This document shows positions 36,401-51,400 of a DNA stretch of 64,000 nucleotides, in pieces; positions within the stretch are counted from its first letter, which is position 1; every line of letters starts with the position of its first letter. The notes under the pieces are model-generated. The model was not told the DNA's origin, did no database searches, and saw nothing but the letters and a program-made list of their open reading frames with translations. The stretch comes from Hippopus hippopus. Lineage: Eukaryota > Mollusca > Bivalvia > Cardiida > Cardiidae. The position numbers and the translations under genes were made by a program. The DNA lies in the NCBI GenBank assembly GCA_946811185.2, contig OX328107.1, positions 10,567,565 through 10,631,564 on the forward strand, in the 5' to 3' direction.

Positions 36401-39400
36401 CTTTGTAAGTTTCAACGAATTGTTTTTAGAGCCATCGAAAGAGTTAACAAGCCCAAGTAAGAAGACTTTTGAAAACATTGCGGGAAAAGGAGAAAATGCT
36501 GGTAATCAGCATTTTCTCCTTTTCCCACAATATTTTCTTACCCTTTCAAAGACAATTTCTACCATTTGATCCACATTTAATTCTTGTCTGCAATTGCTTT
36601 AGATCTGGACAAGTCAAAACTTTTACTGTTTGGTATTACTCGAACAAATTGACATGAAATAAGTGACCTCTATTACCATACGCTATATTTCATGTATCTA
36701 TTTTTAGAAATGTTATGGGTAAAGAAATGTCGTAATTTAAGCTGGGGGGAATTATTTCCCCGTCACAGTGAATATTTTCCTCCTGCCGAAAATCTGGAAC
36801 TACTTTTTTAAGTTTTTAAGTTTTAAAAGTGGCATTGGTTGACAAAATAATCAGAGGAAATATAATATATAATTTATTTCATCAGCTTGTGGTTAATATG
36901 GGGAAATATTTGCCTCAAAAGGGAAAGGTCCGCGAAAATAACTCGTGCCTTATGGCACTCGTTATTTTCACATACCTTTCCCTTTTTTGGCAAATATTTC
37001 CCCATATTAACCACAAGCTGATGAAATAATCTCTATATATTACACGCTTGAATTAGTGTCCAAACTTAGCTTCGGCTAATGTCGTCTGAATGTGGAATTA
37101 TGTTAACGATTTACAACTCTTTATGCAGCTAACAGATTTATTGTGTCTCTAAAGAATACTGAAAATACAGTACCTGCAATAAACATTATTTTGTTGGTTT
37201 AAATTGGTAATATGTGGCGGGTGACATAGATCTACGATGCACTTTCTGTGCAGTCTAATCTTGATCCATGCCATCTGCAGAAGCTCTCATAATTTGACTA
37301 TGGCACTGTAGGGGTCAAATCCGACATTTACCTTAACAGAATTTCTGTACCGTCCAATTATACCCAATGATATAAATATTCACTCTTAAATTATTCTTTG
37401 CATAGAGCTCAATTTCAGGTCAATTTGTTCGAGTAATAGAATAATATGTATTACTTTGTATCTTGCTAAAAACTACTTCCGAGTAAAAACAAGGTGGGGG
37501 TTAAATGGTGGTTTCAAGGTGATCGTGACTACAAACTTACCTTTAGGGGGCGTACTAATATCAGAATCAGACGACCTGTTACCCGCCGGCATTAAAACCT
37601 TTACGGGTGATGTAGAGCTGCGGAGGTTCTGGGTAGGTGGGGATGAGGGCGCTATTGTGTCCTCCGGGACGGGAGAGCTGTAAGTGAAATCAAAAGCAAA
37701 ATGCGAGAGTAAAGCAGGGGGATTTGAAGGGGAGGAGTGGTCAGGCAGGGGTGCAGTGAGGGGTGCAGCTACAGAGGTGGAAAGAGGAAATGATTGAGAA
37801 AAGTGAACAGAGCGTCGATTGGGCGTGCTCGGAGTCGAATTTGTGCTGATGACGAGAGGCATGCTGATGCGGAGAGGTTGAATGAATGGTCGACAACTGA
37901 AAGAGAACAGAAAAAAAAATCATGCTAGGAACAGTACAATAGTAAAAGACTGATTTTAGTTTTCTTTTCTTTGTCAAAACCAAAGCTTCTATTCACTGAC
38001 ACAATCACAATGGAAAGAAAGAAAAAAATGCTCAGCAGACAACTTCATGTACCGTACTTATTTCTTTTTGTGTTTGCACATAACTTAGCAGTGCAGGGAA
38101 TTTTACTGTAGTTTATCAAATTTCTTGTTGTAAGTTTTTTTTCTTCTCTCTCTTTCAACTAGTTTTCGATACACCTCCGGTCCTTACTGTCCAAGTATTA
38201 CTTTTAGCCATTTTCCAAATGTTTTAGACTTTTAGCGATTCTGAGTAAGAAGGCTCCTTTTCCCACAAAGTTTTCTACCCTTTCAAACATAAATTTCATC
38301 ATTTGATCTAGTCACTTTGTAATATCTGCAAAGGCTATCAATTTGGAGAAGCCGCATGTTTTCCTTTTTCCAAAATGTTTTCTACATTTTCAGAGACAAG
38401 CCATATCATCTGAAGCATTGTTAAAAAAATTGTCTGCAAATGCTTACAATTTGGAAAAGTAAAAAAATTTTCTTATCAGGTAAGGTGTTAAAAATGATCA
38501 TTCAAAGGTGTGTGACCTCTCAATGAATCATTTTCCATCTAAACCATGTGTTTGACTAGCACTGACAGACTTTTCCATTACCATGCACATAAAATATATG
38601 TAACTGAACAATCTTTGTTAAAAAGGATTGACAAACGAAGAAAACAAAAATCAGCCGGAGAGTTCTAAAGTTCTAAGTTACAATAATATGTGAACATTCA
38701 TACCTTCTACAACCTCAATGCAACACCTGCAAACATTTAGAGACTAAAAAACTACCCTACTTAACCCTTTACCAAACAATATCAAGTTTAATTGACCCTG
38801 AAGAAGAAAGCTTTTGAAAACACTGTGGGAAAAGGAGAAAATGCTGGTAACCAGCATTTTCTCCTATACCCACAATGTTTTCTACCCTATGAAAGACAGC
38901 AATAATCATGAACTTTGTTTAATTTTTGTCTGCAAATGCTTTCAATTTGGTTCAGTCCAAAATTTTGTCGTTTGGCAAAGGTTTAACAGTCTGAGGTACC
39001 CATTTACCAAAGTCTCTCAATTTTATGAGCCTGGGAGAGAAAACTTTTAAAAACATGCTGGTGAAACAATCCAGAGTTTTAACAACCCTAAAGAAGAATT
39101 ATTTTTGAAAACATTGCGAGAAAAGGAGAAAATGCTGATAGCCAGCATTTTCTCCTTTTCCCACAATGCTTTCTTCCCAAATCAAAGACAAAAATCATCA
39201 TTTGAGCTACGTTTATTTTGTTGTCTGCAATGCTATCAATTTGGTCTAGTCCAAAATTTTATCATCTGGTAAAAAGTTAACACACCTACAGCTTACAAAT
39301 AGAAACATATTGGGAAAAGGAGCAAGAGTTAGTGCTTGTTACAAGCAATTGTATTTTATCCCTTTTATTTTTATTTTATTCTTTTTTCCATACTCTTACC

Positions 39401-42400
39401 AATTTGGACATTTACCTTCTTTTCAAATGTTGTTCAATGTGTATTTGCAAACGCTTCTTGTTGGTAAAAAAAAAAATTGTCTATGCAAAAAAACTTTTAG
39501 TAGACTAACCCCGTAAACGTTACTATACAATATCAAACTAACATGCACTGCTACAATACCTAATACATTAATCCACAATATCAATAAATCTTAAATTTAA
39601 GCCACAAGTATAAAAATATGAATTTTGAATGAATTTTTAAGAAAATACAGTTTGTTTGACAAAACAACAGAATACTTCTACTGAACGCACATCATAGTCT
39701 ACTTAACTCTTTAATTTAACCCTTTACCAAACAATCCCTGGTTTTTACGACCCAGAGGAAGAAGCCTTCTGAAAAAATTGTGGGAAAAGGAGAAAATGCT
39801 GGTAACTAGCATTTTCTCCTTTTCCCACAATGTTTTCTTCTCTTCTAAAGTCAAGTTTCAATTTTTGAGTCACGTTTATTTTGTCGTCTGCAAATGCTTT
39901 CAATTTGGGTAAGTCTAAAATTTTGTCGTTTGGTAAAGGGTTAACACACAACAAAAGTTTGGACTTGTCCAAGACCAGCTGACAAATCAAATGTGGCTTA
40001 ACTCTTTACCACACAATCCCGAGTTTTAATGACCCTTCAGAAAAAAACCTTTTGAAAACATTGTGGCAAAAGGAGAAAATGCTGGCAACCAGCATTTTCT
40101 CCTTTTCCCACAATGTTTTCTAACCTATTGGAGACAAATGCCATCATTTGAGACACATCTGAATTATCGTTTGCAAATGCTTTCAATTTGGACAAGTCCA
40201 CATTTTTGTCATGTGGTAAACAGTTAAATGGTGGAATTTGTCTTTTGAAGGGTAGAAAGCATTGTGGAAAGAAGAAAAGATGCTGATTACTAGCATTTTC
40301 TCCTTCTTCCTCAGTGTTTTTAAGAGCCTAGCCTTTTTTCTTGACATTGTTAAAACTTGGGATTGTGTGATAAAGAGGTTAAACATATAAATGACCATAA
40401 GAACAACACACATGCACTGTAACAATAGCTAGAAATTACGAGGGATATAGTCTGCGCAGGGTAACTGTGGAAATATACATTGTGACAGAGAAATCATAAT
40501 CAATCAAAGTAAAAGCATGTGAAAACATGCGGTGAAAAGGGAAATCGCTTGTCACAAGCAGTTTCTGTTTCTGCCACAATGTTTTCAAGTTGTCTGCAAG
40601 ACAAATATTACCAATAAGCTGTTTCCTGTGGCAAGGAGGTCATATACTGCTCATTTTCATTCACCATTTACCAAACAATACCATGTTGTCATGACCAAAG
40701 GTAGAAGCCTTTTAACTCTTTACCACACAATCCCGACTTTTAACGACCCTGAGAAAGAAGCCTTTTGAAAACATTGTGGGAAAAGGAGAAAATGCTGGTA
40801 ACCAGCATTTTCTCCTTTTACCACAATGTTTTCTACCCTTCCCAAACCAAATTTCAGTTTTTCAATCTCATTTATTTTGTCATCTGCAAATGCTTTCAAT
40901 TTGGACCAGTCTGTAATTTTGTAGTTTGGTAAAGAGTTAAAACATAGTAAGAAAAGGAGAAAATGCTGGTAACCAGCATTCTTTCCTTTTCCCCCACAAT
41001 GTTTTCTACCCTATCATGCAGATGTTCTCAATTTGGAAGAGTCTAAAATTTGTCATTTGTGAAAGGGCTAAGATAATTCCAATGAATCATCAGCCTCCCT
41101 TGTTATAAATCATAACATGCTTTCTCATTTTGAGTTATAATGGACCAACTATATCTCTAATATGGACATTTGCATAAAGTGTTGTCTTGGATCATCCTGC
41201 GCAGTCCACACAGGCCAATCCGAGATGGCACTTTATGACTACATTAGATTTTGTCCTACAGTAGACATGCACAAAAACAGAAAATTACATAAAAATGGAA
41301 ATTGTCGGATTCGGATTAGTCTGCGCGGACTGCCCAGGCTGATGCAGGACGACACTTTACACAGATGTCTGAATGCCTCTTTCCGCATGATGCAGGCCAT
41401 ATCATAACAATATAACCATAATTATCCTGTTACCTTCTGCAATTTCGACCCGATAACAGGGTGCCGTATATTTTTTTTGTTATCCGTCAGCTGGTCATGT
41501 GACTACCAAGTGCGCACCTGCAAACTGGGACTATTTTTTACCAAGCGTCTTACTGACGTAATGAATGAATCAATCGCTACTGTAGCGAATACTTTTGCTT
41601 GTTTAATAGTCTGTTATAAATCTTATAACATATTTTCTTCTTTGCTACATCATTTTTTTGCGGATATACGTCACGTTTATGACGTAGCAAATATCATTCA
41701 TGACGTCATTATTGCAGCTGCATGTTCAAAGGGCTTTACACGGTTCTTCATTTTCTAAATTTTCTCATAGTGAGAAGATGTCAATATGTGCCCTATTTCG
41801 AGTGAAATGTTCAATTTAGTCGCATTTTGGATTATAATTGAGAAAAGGGATAAATATTAGATGGTTGGTGTCTTGGATTGGGAAGGTCTATCAGGCTGGG
41901 CTACGGAAATTTAATAAAGGTACTGTACAGTCTTTATCAATGTTTCTGTTTTTTTCCCGTTTCTTTGTTTTGTTTTGTTCCATTACAGTGAGTAACAGGA
42001 TAAATAGAATAGATGGTTGATATCTTGGATGGGTTAAGTTTATCGGGCTCGGCTACAAAATTTATCTGGTTCGCCTTCGGCTCACCAGATAAATTCCTCC
42101 GCCTTGCCCGATAAACTTAACCCATCCAAGACACCAACCATCTATTCTCTATTTATATGCCCTTGTTATACCAATATTTGTTTGAAATATGACCAACATG
42201 TATCAGCAGTATAAGAATGCTGATACATGGATGGATGAGATTGCTTCCAAGAGCATTCAGAATTGCTGCAACACATTTTTTCCCATGATACATCCTTTCA
42301 ACCAACACTTTGAATTACGTGATATATTAGTAATTCAAAAAGTAAAAAGACAAAAATAAATCTGTCAGAAGTGCTGCAAGATACCTTTTTCCATACTGCA

Positions 42401-45400
42401 TTTCTTTAATCAAAACTTAAAATTACATAAAATGTTTAAAAAAGTCAAAAAGAAAAAAACACTGAATTTACCCCTTTTGCAGACAATCCTGTGTTTATCC
42501 CTACACAATACAATCCAATGTCCTAACAAGCATGAAGAAGAAGGGTTTTGAAAACATGTGGGAAAAGTAGGAAAAGTACAAAATGCTGGTAACTAGTATT
42601 TTCTCCTATTCCAACAACCCTATCAAAGACAGAAATCTCCAAATGAGCGCCATTTATTTTTGATGCTGCAAATGCTTTCAATTTGGTACTGGTAGTCCAA
42701 ATTTTAGTCATTTTGTAGAGTTAAACAACCATAACGAAGATGGCATTTGAAAACATTGTGATAAAATGCTGGTGACCTGCATTTTTTTCTTTTCTCAAAA
42801 TCTTTTCTACCTCTTGGATACATATCGCATTATTCATGCCACATTTAATCTGTTTTCTGTGAGTGTGTTAATGTGGCCTACAACTATTTCCAACTTTCGT
42901 TGTCTAGTAAAGAGTTAAAAAACTAGAACTTGTTTTTCTACAAAAAAAAAACAGATGTCCCCCCCCTTTTTGGTGTCAAGGATTGATATGTCACCAAGGC
43001 AATTTATAACTGAAATAATGGTCATTTTTCTCTAACGGTTTTCAAGTTATAGAGCGGCCACGAAATTGTAAGTAAAATGAGTAAGGAAAATAATCAAAGG
43101 GAAATAACTCGAAAAATATACATGCAAGAGCTATAGTTCTTGTGCATACCACTTCTTCTCATGGTGCTTTACAAATGTGTGAAGTTTTATCAAAATATCT
43201 TAAAAGGTTTTCGAGTTATAGAGCGGACACAATTTGTGAAGGAAAATAATCAAAGGGAAATAACTCAAAAAATATACAAGCCAGAGTTATGGTTCTTGTG
43301 CATGACACTTTGTCTCATGGTGCTTTACAAATGTGTGAAGTTTTATCAAAATATCTTAAAAGGTTTTCGAGTTAAATAGCGGACACGATTTGTGATGGAC
43401 AGACAGACGGACGGACGGATGGACGGACGGACGGACAGACGCACGGGGAAAAACAATATGTCTCTCGACCCAGACGGGGGGAGACATAAAAAACCCAACA
43501 ACATCTTACCTTTTTTTCATCAACTTACAGGTAAAATCAGTAGAAAAGATGTTAAAAATACTACTTGATGCTACAAAAAAGTTAAAACACCTTTTGTCAG
43601 TTGTAAAGTCAAATAAAAAGAACAATCCACCCATGCCATTTTTATTTCTTCTCTTCAAGAAAATTAGAGACATTAGCGTTGATTTGATAAAAAGTATAGT
43701 AGAGAAAAGCAATAGCAAGCAGTATCCTACAATTTCAAAATTACTTTTATAGCTTATTTTTTTGACTAAACCCTTACCAAATATTTCCTTGTTTAAATGA
43801 ACCTGAGAAATAAAACTTCTGACAACATTGTGGTCAGAAGAAAAAATGCTGGTAACAGCATTTTCTCCTTTTCCCACTATGTTTTGTTTCCTTTCAAAGA
43901 CAAATCCCATTGATTAAGGCATTGTTTTGTCTGCAAATGCATTCATTAAGGAGGAGTCCAAAATTTTGTTGTTCAGTACAGGGTTAAATCTTTCCCAGAG
44001 GACAAAATGTTAACATACTAAGTGAAAGCATTTGCAGATGAAAGATAAGATATGGCTAAAATGATGATATTTATGTTTGTAGGGTAGAAAACATTGTAGG
44101 AAAAGCATAAATTGCGTGGTACAAGAAGTTTTTCTTTTTCAAAAAGTGCATTTAAAATCTTTTCATAAGGGTCATTAAATCTTTATATACCATAGATGAC
44201 ACCTGAAGCTTTTTTGGACAGTGTAGATCAAGATCAGACTGCATGTTCTAAGATCATTGTAGGAAAAGCATAAATTGCCTGGTACAAGAAGTTTTTCTTT
44301 TTCAAAAAGTGCATTTAAAATCTTTTCATAAGGGTCATTAAACCTTTATATACCATAGATGACACCTGAAGCTTTTTTGGACAGTGTAGATCAAGATCAG
44401 ACTGCATGTTCTAAGATCAAACTGCACAGAACATGCAGTCTGATCTCTGATCTACACCGTCCACTGCTTTATTCTAGATTATGAACGAACTGTCTCTTGA
44501 TCAAGCTGCTGAACTTTACTTGTAGCCTTTGAGAAAATGCAATTATTCATTCAGTAATGACAGATTTAAAACACAGGATTATCTGGTAAAGAGCTAATCC
44601 TTTCCAATTTTATATTTCCGTCTGAAGATTACTTTTTTTGGTCTTCCGGCAGCCCTTTTTCACATTCATTCATGTATTCAACTTTATTTCTATTTACCAA
44701 CAATATTTCACAAAAATGTTTTTAAAATCATCTGTATGAAATTTGTTACCACAGTGTTTTCTACCCTTTCCTCGACAAATCTCAACATTTGAGTCACAGT
44801 GAATTTGTCGTCTGCAAATACTTCCAATTTGGACAAGCCTAAAATTTGGCTGCTTGGTAGAGTCATTACAACTGATCTGCTGCAGACAATTTTTCCAAGA
44901 AACAAATCAGTAAATCCCTCACTTTATCAGAATTTTTTCCTGTGTAACTTAATAATACCGGTAAGAATAATAATGACGTTTTAACTTTAAATCAGTTTGT
45001 TTCATTAGATTTTTTTTTCATGAAGATCTATTATTTAAAATTTAGCACTTGACAAAATTAAAAGCATTTGCAGACAACAAATTAAATGTAGGGCAAATGA
45101 TGACTTCTATGCTTGACAGGCAAGGAAACATTGTAAGAAAAGGAGAAAAAGCTGGTTAACAGCATTTTCTCCTTTTCCGACCATGTTTTCTAAAGCCCTC
45201 TTCTTTAGGGTGGTTAACTCTTTACCAAACGACAAAACTTAAGACTAGTCCAAATTAAAAGCATAAATTTGCAGACGACATAATAAATGTGACTCAAATT
45301 TAAAAGTTAGTTTTGGGAAAGGTAGAAAACACTGTGGGAATAGGAGAAAATGCTGATTACCAGCATTTTCTCCTTTTCCCCCAGTGTTTACAACAGGCTT

Positions 45401-48400
45401 CCTTTTCAGACTCATTAAAAGTCGGGATTGTGTGGTAAAGGGTTAAAATGTGGAACTGTGTGGTAAAGGGAATGAAATATGAAACCTGTTTGAAATATGA
45501 GACTAAAAATGAAAGCTGTTTCCTGTGTACTAATGTAATGCAAAAAATGAGTAAACCAAGTGATTAATACTTGAAGGTAAGGAAATCTTATCACATAACC
45601 TCCCTTGTTTTCAGTGTAATATATTGATTACAAATTTTTCTTATCTTACACACCTTTGAGATTAATCTCATATTTGGTCAGAGTTCTGTAATCATAAGCC
45701 CCATTTCTGAAACATTGCTGACCCAGATTTCTCTCTAAACTCAACTGTCAAAAGTGATGACCATGACAAACCTGTTAGATTCCAAACAAAATTATTACAT
45801 GCAAGTTTCTATGGAACTACTCTTTGTCTAAGATGTACCGACCCTTTAGAGAAGCAAACAGGTTGCATGTACATTTCAATACACATGTACATTTAGGTCT
45901 ATATTTTAGCACATCATGAACCATAAATTCAAGATACAGTTATGTGATAAAAACCAATCTGACATTTGCTGGCTTTAGAAATAAAATTTTATCACACTCT
46001 TCTACAAAAATGTTATTAAGCTTACCAGGGACTCCCTTAATAACATTTTTCTAGAGTTTTATTACTAAAACTTTATCTCAAACACCAACTTATGTCAGAT
46101 ATCTTTGATAGTTACCCGCATATTATCAGAGTTAAAACATCACACAATAATAATAGAGACAATTTTAATACCAGTTCACCCTTAGCATGCCAAATAAACC
46201 CAACATTTTCAGTCTAAAATATGACCAAAAAAAAAAAATGAAATATTTAGTTGCCTTTAGTCCGTAAATCCGAGGCAAACTAGACAGTGTAGATCACAGA
46301 TCAGATTGCAAGTTTTGTGCAGTCTGATCTTGATCTACACTGTCTGCAGAGGCAACTATACTCATGAAAGGCACTTTAAGGGATAGGACAAGTTAAACAC
46401 CAGATATTAGTGCAATGCTATAGTGTAACACACAAAATACACACTGTGATGTCCGTCTGTACATCATATAAGATATTGTGTGTCGTCGTTCCATACTCCC
46501 AGTCTCTCTAAATAAAGAGTCACTATTAAACTTAACCTTTTGATCATTAACTCTTTCCTTACTGTTGATGATACATGGAGCTTTTGAGGACATCATAGAT
46601 CAAGATCAGACTGCACAGAACGTGCAGTCTGATCTCTGATCTACACTGTCCACTCTTTTATTCTAGATAATAACTGAACATCTTGAAGTGGAACTGTATT
46701 TCTAGCTATTAAAAAAGTAAAGGCTATTTATTTAGTAGTGAAAGAGTTTAGTAAACTTAATCAGCTGTTCCTGCTTATATAATAGAGTTCTAACAGATAC
46801 TGATACTGCTAAATCTGTCATAATTCATACCCGACCACAAAATTTTAGACTTGTCACAGTAAAAAGCATTTGCAGACAGCACACTAACTGTGACTCAAAT
46901 CTAGAAATTTGTTTTGCAAGGGTAAAAGGGTGAAAAACAATGCTGGATAAGAAGAAAATGCTGGTTATCAACATTTTCTCCTGTTCCCACATTGTTTTCA
47001 TAAGCTTCCTTGCTCAAAGTCATCAAAAACATAGGGTTGTTAGGAACAGAGTTACCTCTTTGCCAAACATCAAAGTTCTAGACTTTTCCAAATTGAAAGC
47101 ATTACAGACAATAAAATAAACATGAATCAAAATTGACACTTCGTTCCAGGACAGTAGAAATTATTGTGAAAAAAGGAAAAATTGATGGTTACCAGCATTT
47201 TCTTCTTTTTTCATAGTGTGTTCAAAAAGCCTCCTTTCTCAGGGTCGTTAAAAGTCGGGATTGTGTACTATAGGGCTAAGCAGGCATCAAGTTTAACTCT
47301 TTACCAAACGACAAAATTTTAGACTTGTCCAAATTGAAAACATTTGCAGATGACAAAATGTGTGACTAAAAAATTGAAAATTGACTTTAGAAGAGTAGAA
47401 AACAATGTGGGAAAAGGAGAAAATGCTGGTTACCAGCAGTTTCTCCTTTTCCCACATTGTTTTCAAAAGGCGTCTTTTTCAGGGTCGTTAAAAGTAGGGA
47501 TTGTGTGGTAAAGGGTTAATACTTGATAGGTAGCTATACATCTCTTTACCAACCAACAAAATTTAGACTTGTCCAAATTCAAAGCATTTGCAGACGACAA
47601 ATCTAATGTAGCTGAAACGATGGACTTGTATTCCATTGGGAGATAATGATGCAGCAAACATTTCCTCTCTTTCCCACAATGTTTTCAAAAGCCCTCTTCA
47701 TCCAACTTGTTAAAATGCCAGCATTTTCTCCTTTTTCCACAATGTTTTCAAAATCCTTCTTCTTCAGGGTTGTACAGACTCAGAATTGTGTGGTAAAGGG
47801 TTAACCCTATTCCAAACAATTTTGCGTTTTAACAATCCTGAGAAATAAGCCTTTTCAAATCATTGCCGGAAAACAAGAAATCAGCGCCTTCTTTGATAAC
47901 TCAAGAATAGGTAGTACTGAACCAATAAATCATTAGATAATACAATATTCTATTGGTCCATTACCATTTGACACAAGTCTTTAAGAAAAACACCCTAAAA
48001 TATGGATAGTCAAGATAAATTAACCCTTTACCAAACAATCCCTGGTTTTTACGACCTACAGGAAGAAGCCTTCTGAAAACATTGTGGGAAAAGGAGAAAA
48101 TGCTGGTAACCAGCATTTTCTCCTTTTCCCACAATGTTTTCTACTCTTCTAAAGTCAAGTTTCAATTTTTGAGTCACGTTTATTTTGTCGTCTGCAAATG
48201 CTTTCAGTTCGGACAAAATTTTGTCGTATGGTAAAGAGTTAATGTTTGATAAATGAATGCCAGTGAAAACACCATTGCAAAAGGAGAAACTGCTTGCTAA
48301 ATTGGTGATTTCTCCTTTAAACCTTTACCATATGATCACATTTTAATGATAGAAAGAGAAAGGTTATAAAACACTGCTGGAAAGGAGAAAATGCTGGTAA

Positions 48401-51400
48401 CCAGCATTCTCTCCATTACCCACAATGTTTTTTACCCTTTCAAAAGACAAAATTTATCATTTGAGCCATGCTTAACGACGTACATCACAAATTTTTCCAA
48501 CAGACAGATTTTTTTTTAAAACTTTGCATATACAAAGCTCATCATGTCTCTAGGAGATTACAATAAAGAAACATATGAGTTTCTGTGCTCGTTTGTGAGA
48601 AATTTGCCTTTGAAAAAGGTATATACGGTTCCAAAATTCAGCTTATACTGGATTTAACACACTTCTCTTTAATAGTCCGTTAAACAGGAAAATTACCAGA
48701 AAAATATACAATATACATCATTCTAATAAAAATTCATTCAGTTTTGCACAAAAAATATATAAAATTCTGGTTTTGAGCATGGTAAATGTACAAATATGCA
48801 TGTTACTTATAGACCATTGAGTTAAAAGGGGAGATAATTTGACCGACTTCAGGGTTTATCTTAAATAAATACAAACTTTCTAACAGACAGGTTTTTCTTA
48901 AATATCCTCACCTACAGTATTTATAATTGTAAACAATATAAGAAAAAATAAAAATGGCACCTTTCTGTGCTTATTTCGTCAGAATACAGGGATGAAGGTC
49001 ACTGTGGTAGTAAGTTTTTTTCAAGGAAAAAAATTCAAGGAAAAAAAATGAGATAAAAGCTCAGCAGACACAGTGGAAAAAGGAGAAATTGCTCATTAGG
49101 GGCTATTTCTCCTTTTCCTACAGTAATTTTCAAAGTGGAAACAGCTACGCTTACACAGCTTTAAATTTCCAGCTTTTGTTTGCTTGTTTGGTGTGTAACG
49201 CAGTGTCAACAGTATTTGAATTATTTTACGGTGACAGTTCACATGATCCACTTTTTTCTCTTTACTAATACTACCTGAAGAAAGTGTTATTTGTTCAGTG
49301 CAACAATAGTATTATCATATGTGCAAAAATACACAGGTGCACTTTTGATTCAATATCCATTACAAAAACACATGCGCAGTAGGATGCGCACAAACATTGG
49401 TAATTTGTCATCTGCAAATGCTTTCAGGTCTAAAAAGACCTGAATTTCAATGACTGGGATTGACTTTAAAATAAAATGCTTTCCAACATGATCTGCAAAA
49501 TGCATGATGCCCTATACAGGGAACAATGTGTTCTCCAGAAAAATACACAACTAATATGTAGGCTCTTCCAACTCAAGGTAAAAAAAAAAGGTGCTGCAGA
49601 AGTTCTAATCTCACATAATGAGAGATCAGACCTCTTGATACACACTATACCAAGGTTGTTCCTTCTAGCCATGAATTTAAATCTGCCAATATAATTTATG
49701 AGTCATGCTCTGTGAAAATGGGGTTTAATGCATCTACAAAAAGTATATACCTGTACCCAGGTCAGTGTGCACAGTCCACACAGGCTGACCAGGGTCGAAA
49801 CTTTTTGTTTTTTTCTTTTATGCAAACTTTCTGCATGTCCACTGACCATTCTAATTAAGGATTCAGCATGTCCTTGGACAAATGAATTTTTTTTATCTAT
49901 AATTACGTGATGACTTGCTTGGTAAAATGCATCATGGAGATGCATTAAGCCCACTTTTGCAAGAGCATGTCTCACATTAAACTGATAGCATCTTTGAATA
50001 ATCAGTTGTTCACTGTATATACAGGTCTCTGTTTTAACTCTTACTAGGGGACAAGATCTTAGACTCAGTGCAAATGTACAGCATTTACACAGAACAAGCT
50101 GAATGTAGTATAAATGATAAAAGTTGTTTTTAAAAAGAGTAGAAAACACTGTGGGAAAAGGAGAAAATGCTGGTTACCAGCATTTTCTCCTTTTCTCACA
50201 ATGTTTTCAAAGGCATTGTCAAAACTCAAGCCTGTGTGGTAAAGGGTTAAAGTCATATTTCTTCCACTATCAAACACTAACAGGCTTTACCAAACAGCTT
50301 CTTAATTCAACAAGCTCTTTTACACATTAATCTATCACCACAACTCTATGGATAATCTTCCAGACAAGGAGATGACGGGTGTATTTTTGAATTTCAAAGT
50401 ATGCTAGTAGTATTTCTTTTCTTTAATTCTTCACTTAAGCGTATGTTTTTGATATTCATTATAATTAACTCATTGTGACAATTCTAACAAGTACATGTAC
50501 AAGCAACAGAGGTATACTTAAAAAAAAAGTTTTTTTTAAAATTTGATGACCCACACTTCTCTAGACATGTAGGTCTCAAAAACACGATATACAAGGCATC
50601 AATTGTTCTTTTTCACAACATCGGTTTCAGTAACATCTTTTCCTTTTTGTAAGCTTTTTTTCCAGTACTTGTTTCTCTAAAACAGATTTCTGTTTTGGCT
50701 AATTAGTAAGTCTTCAGTGTGGTAATAGATTAACAAAAGCTAATGGTAGCCATTCTATATAATTTTAAATCATACTCACTCCTTTAATGGAGAAACTCCA
50801 AGGGGAGAGGCTGGTATATCTCTCAGTTTGTTCAGTGTAACGGCAGTTCCTATTCCTCGGATAACTATACCAGATTCTCCTTCCAGATCAAAACATTGGT
50901 TATATCTGCAAATAAAATGCTACTGAATATTACAATACAACAAAACAGACGATGTATATTTTCCAAAAGTTTTGGTCAAAATCTAGTTTTAAGTACATGT
51001 AGCTTTGAGACATACTAGAGAGGATCTGAATATGGAAGTTAACAATTCAAATCTACACAAAACCATCAAAACAAAGATGTGCAATATGGAAGTGTCACAT
51101 TACCCTATTACTGCAGAACCACCCATCTCCAAGACTTTCAGGCCAATTTTTCTTGTCAACTGCCCTGTGAAATAGAAAGTTAATTGCTTAACATGCTAAA
51201 AAACTTTAGATTTATCCGAATTCAAAACTTTTGCAGAAAACAAACCAAATGTGGCTCAAATGTCTTTGAAAGGGTTGAACACAGTGAAGTAAAAGCAGAA
51301 AGTGCTGGTTACCAGCAGTTATCCTTTTTCCTACAATGTTGTCAAAACCATTTTGTCTCAGGATCATAAAAGTATGGGATTGTTTGTTGGAAGGTTAACA

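Larger units (their letters stand above)
32178..37540 (-). other. C2CD5 intron 8 (5.4 kb)
   Basis: Holds the solo LTR (33047-33262), MITE copies (32530-32762, 34065-34351, fragments at 34500-34950 and 36440-36635), foldback elements C and D and the 155-base hairpin at 36875-37029. No gene seen. Confidence 0.85.
37897..50779 (-). other. C2CD5 intron 7 (12.9 kb)
   Basis: Mostly MITE copies (at least twenty), the hairpin at 42001-42155, the tandem block at 42935-43495 and the 163-base duplication. From 48480 to 49050 there is AT-rich sequence with no clear element. An open stretch at 43509-43750 is discussed as a candidate but is not accepted as a gene. Confidence 0.85.

Noticed and set aside
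37473..37540. Continuation of the C2CD5 exon 8 frame past 37541
   Set aside because: A strong donor (AAAG|GTAAGT) at 37541 restores frame with exon 9; the extra residues have no counterpart in the family.
49703..50149. 148-codon minus-strand open frame
   Set aside because: It lies across foldback element D and a MITE fragment, and its composition follows the repeats.
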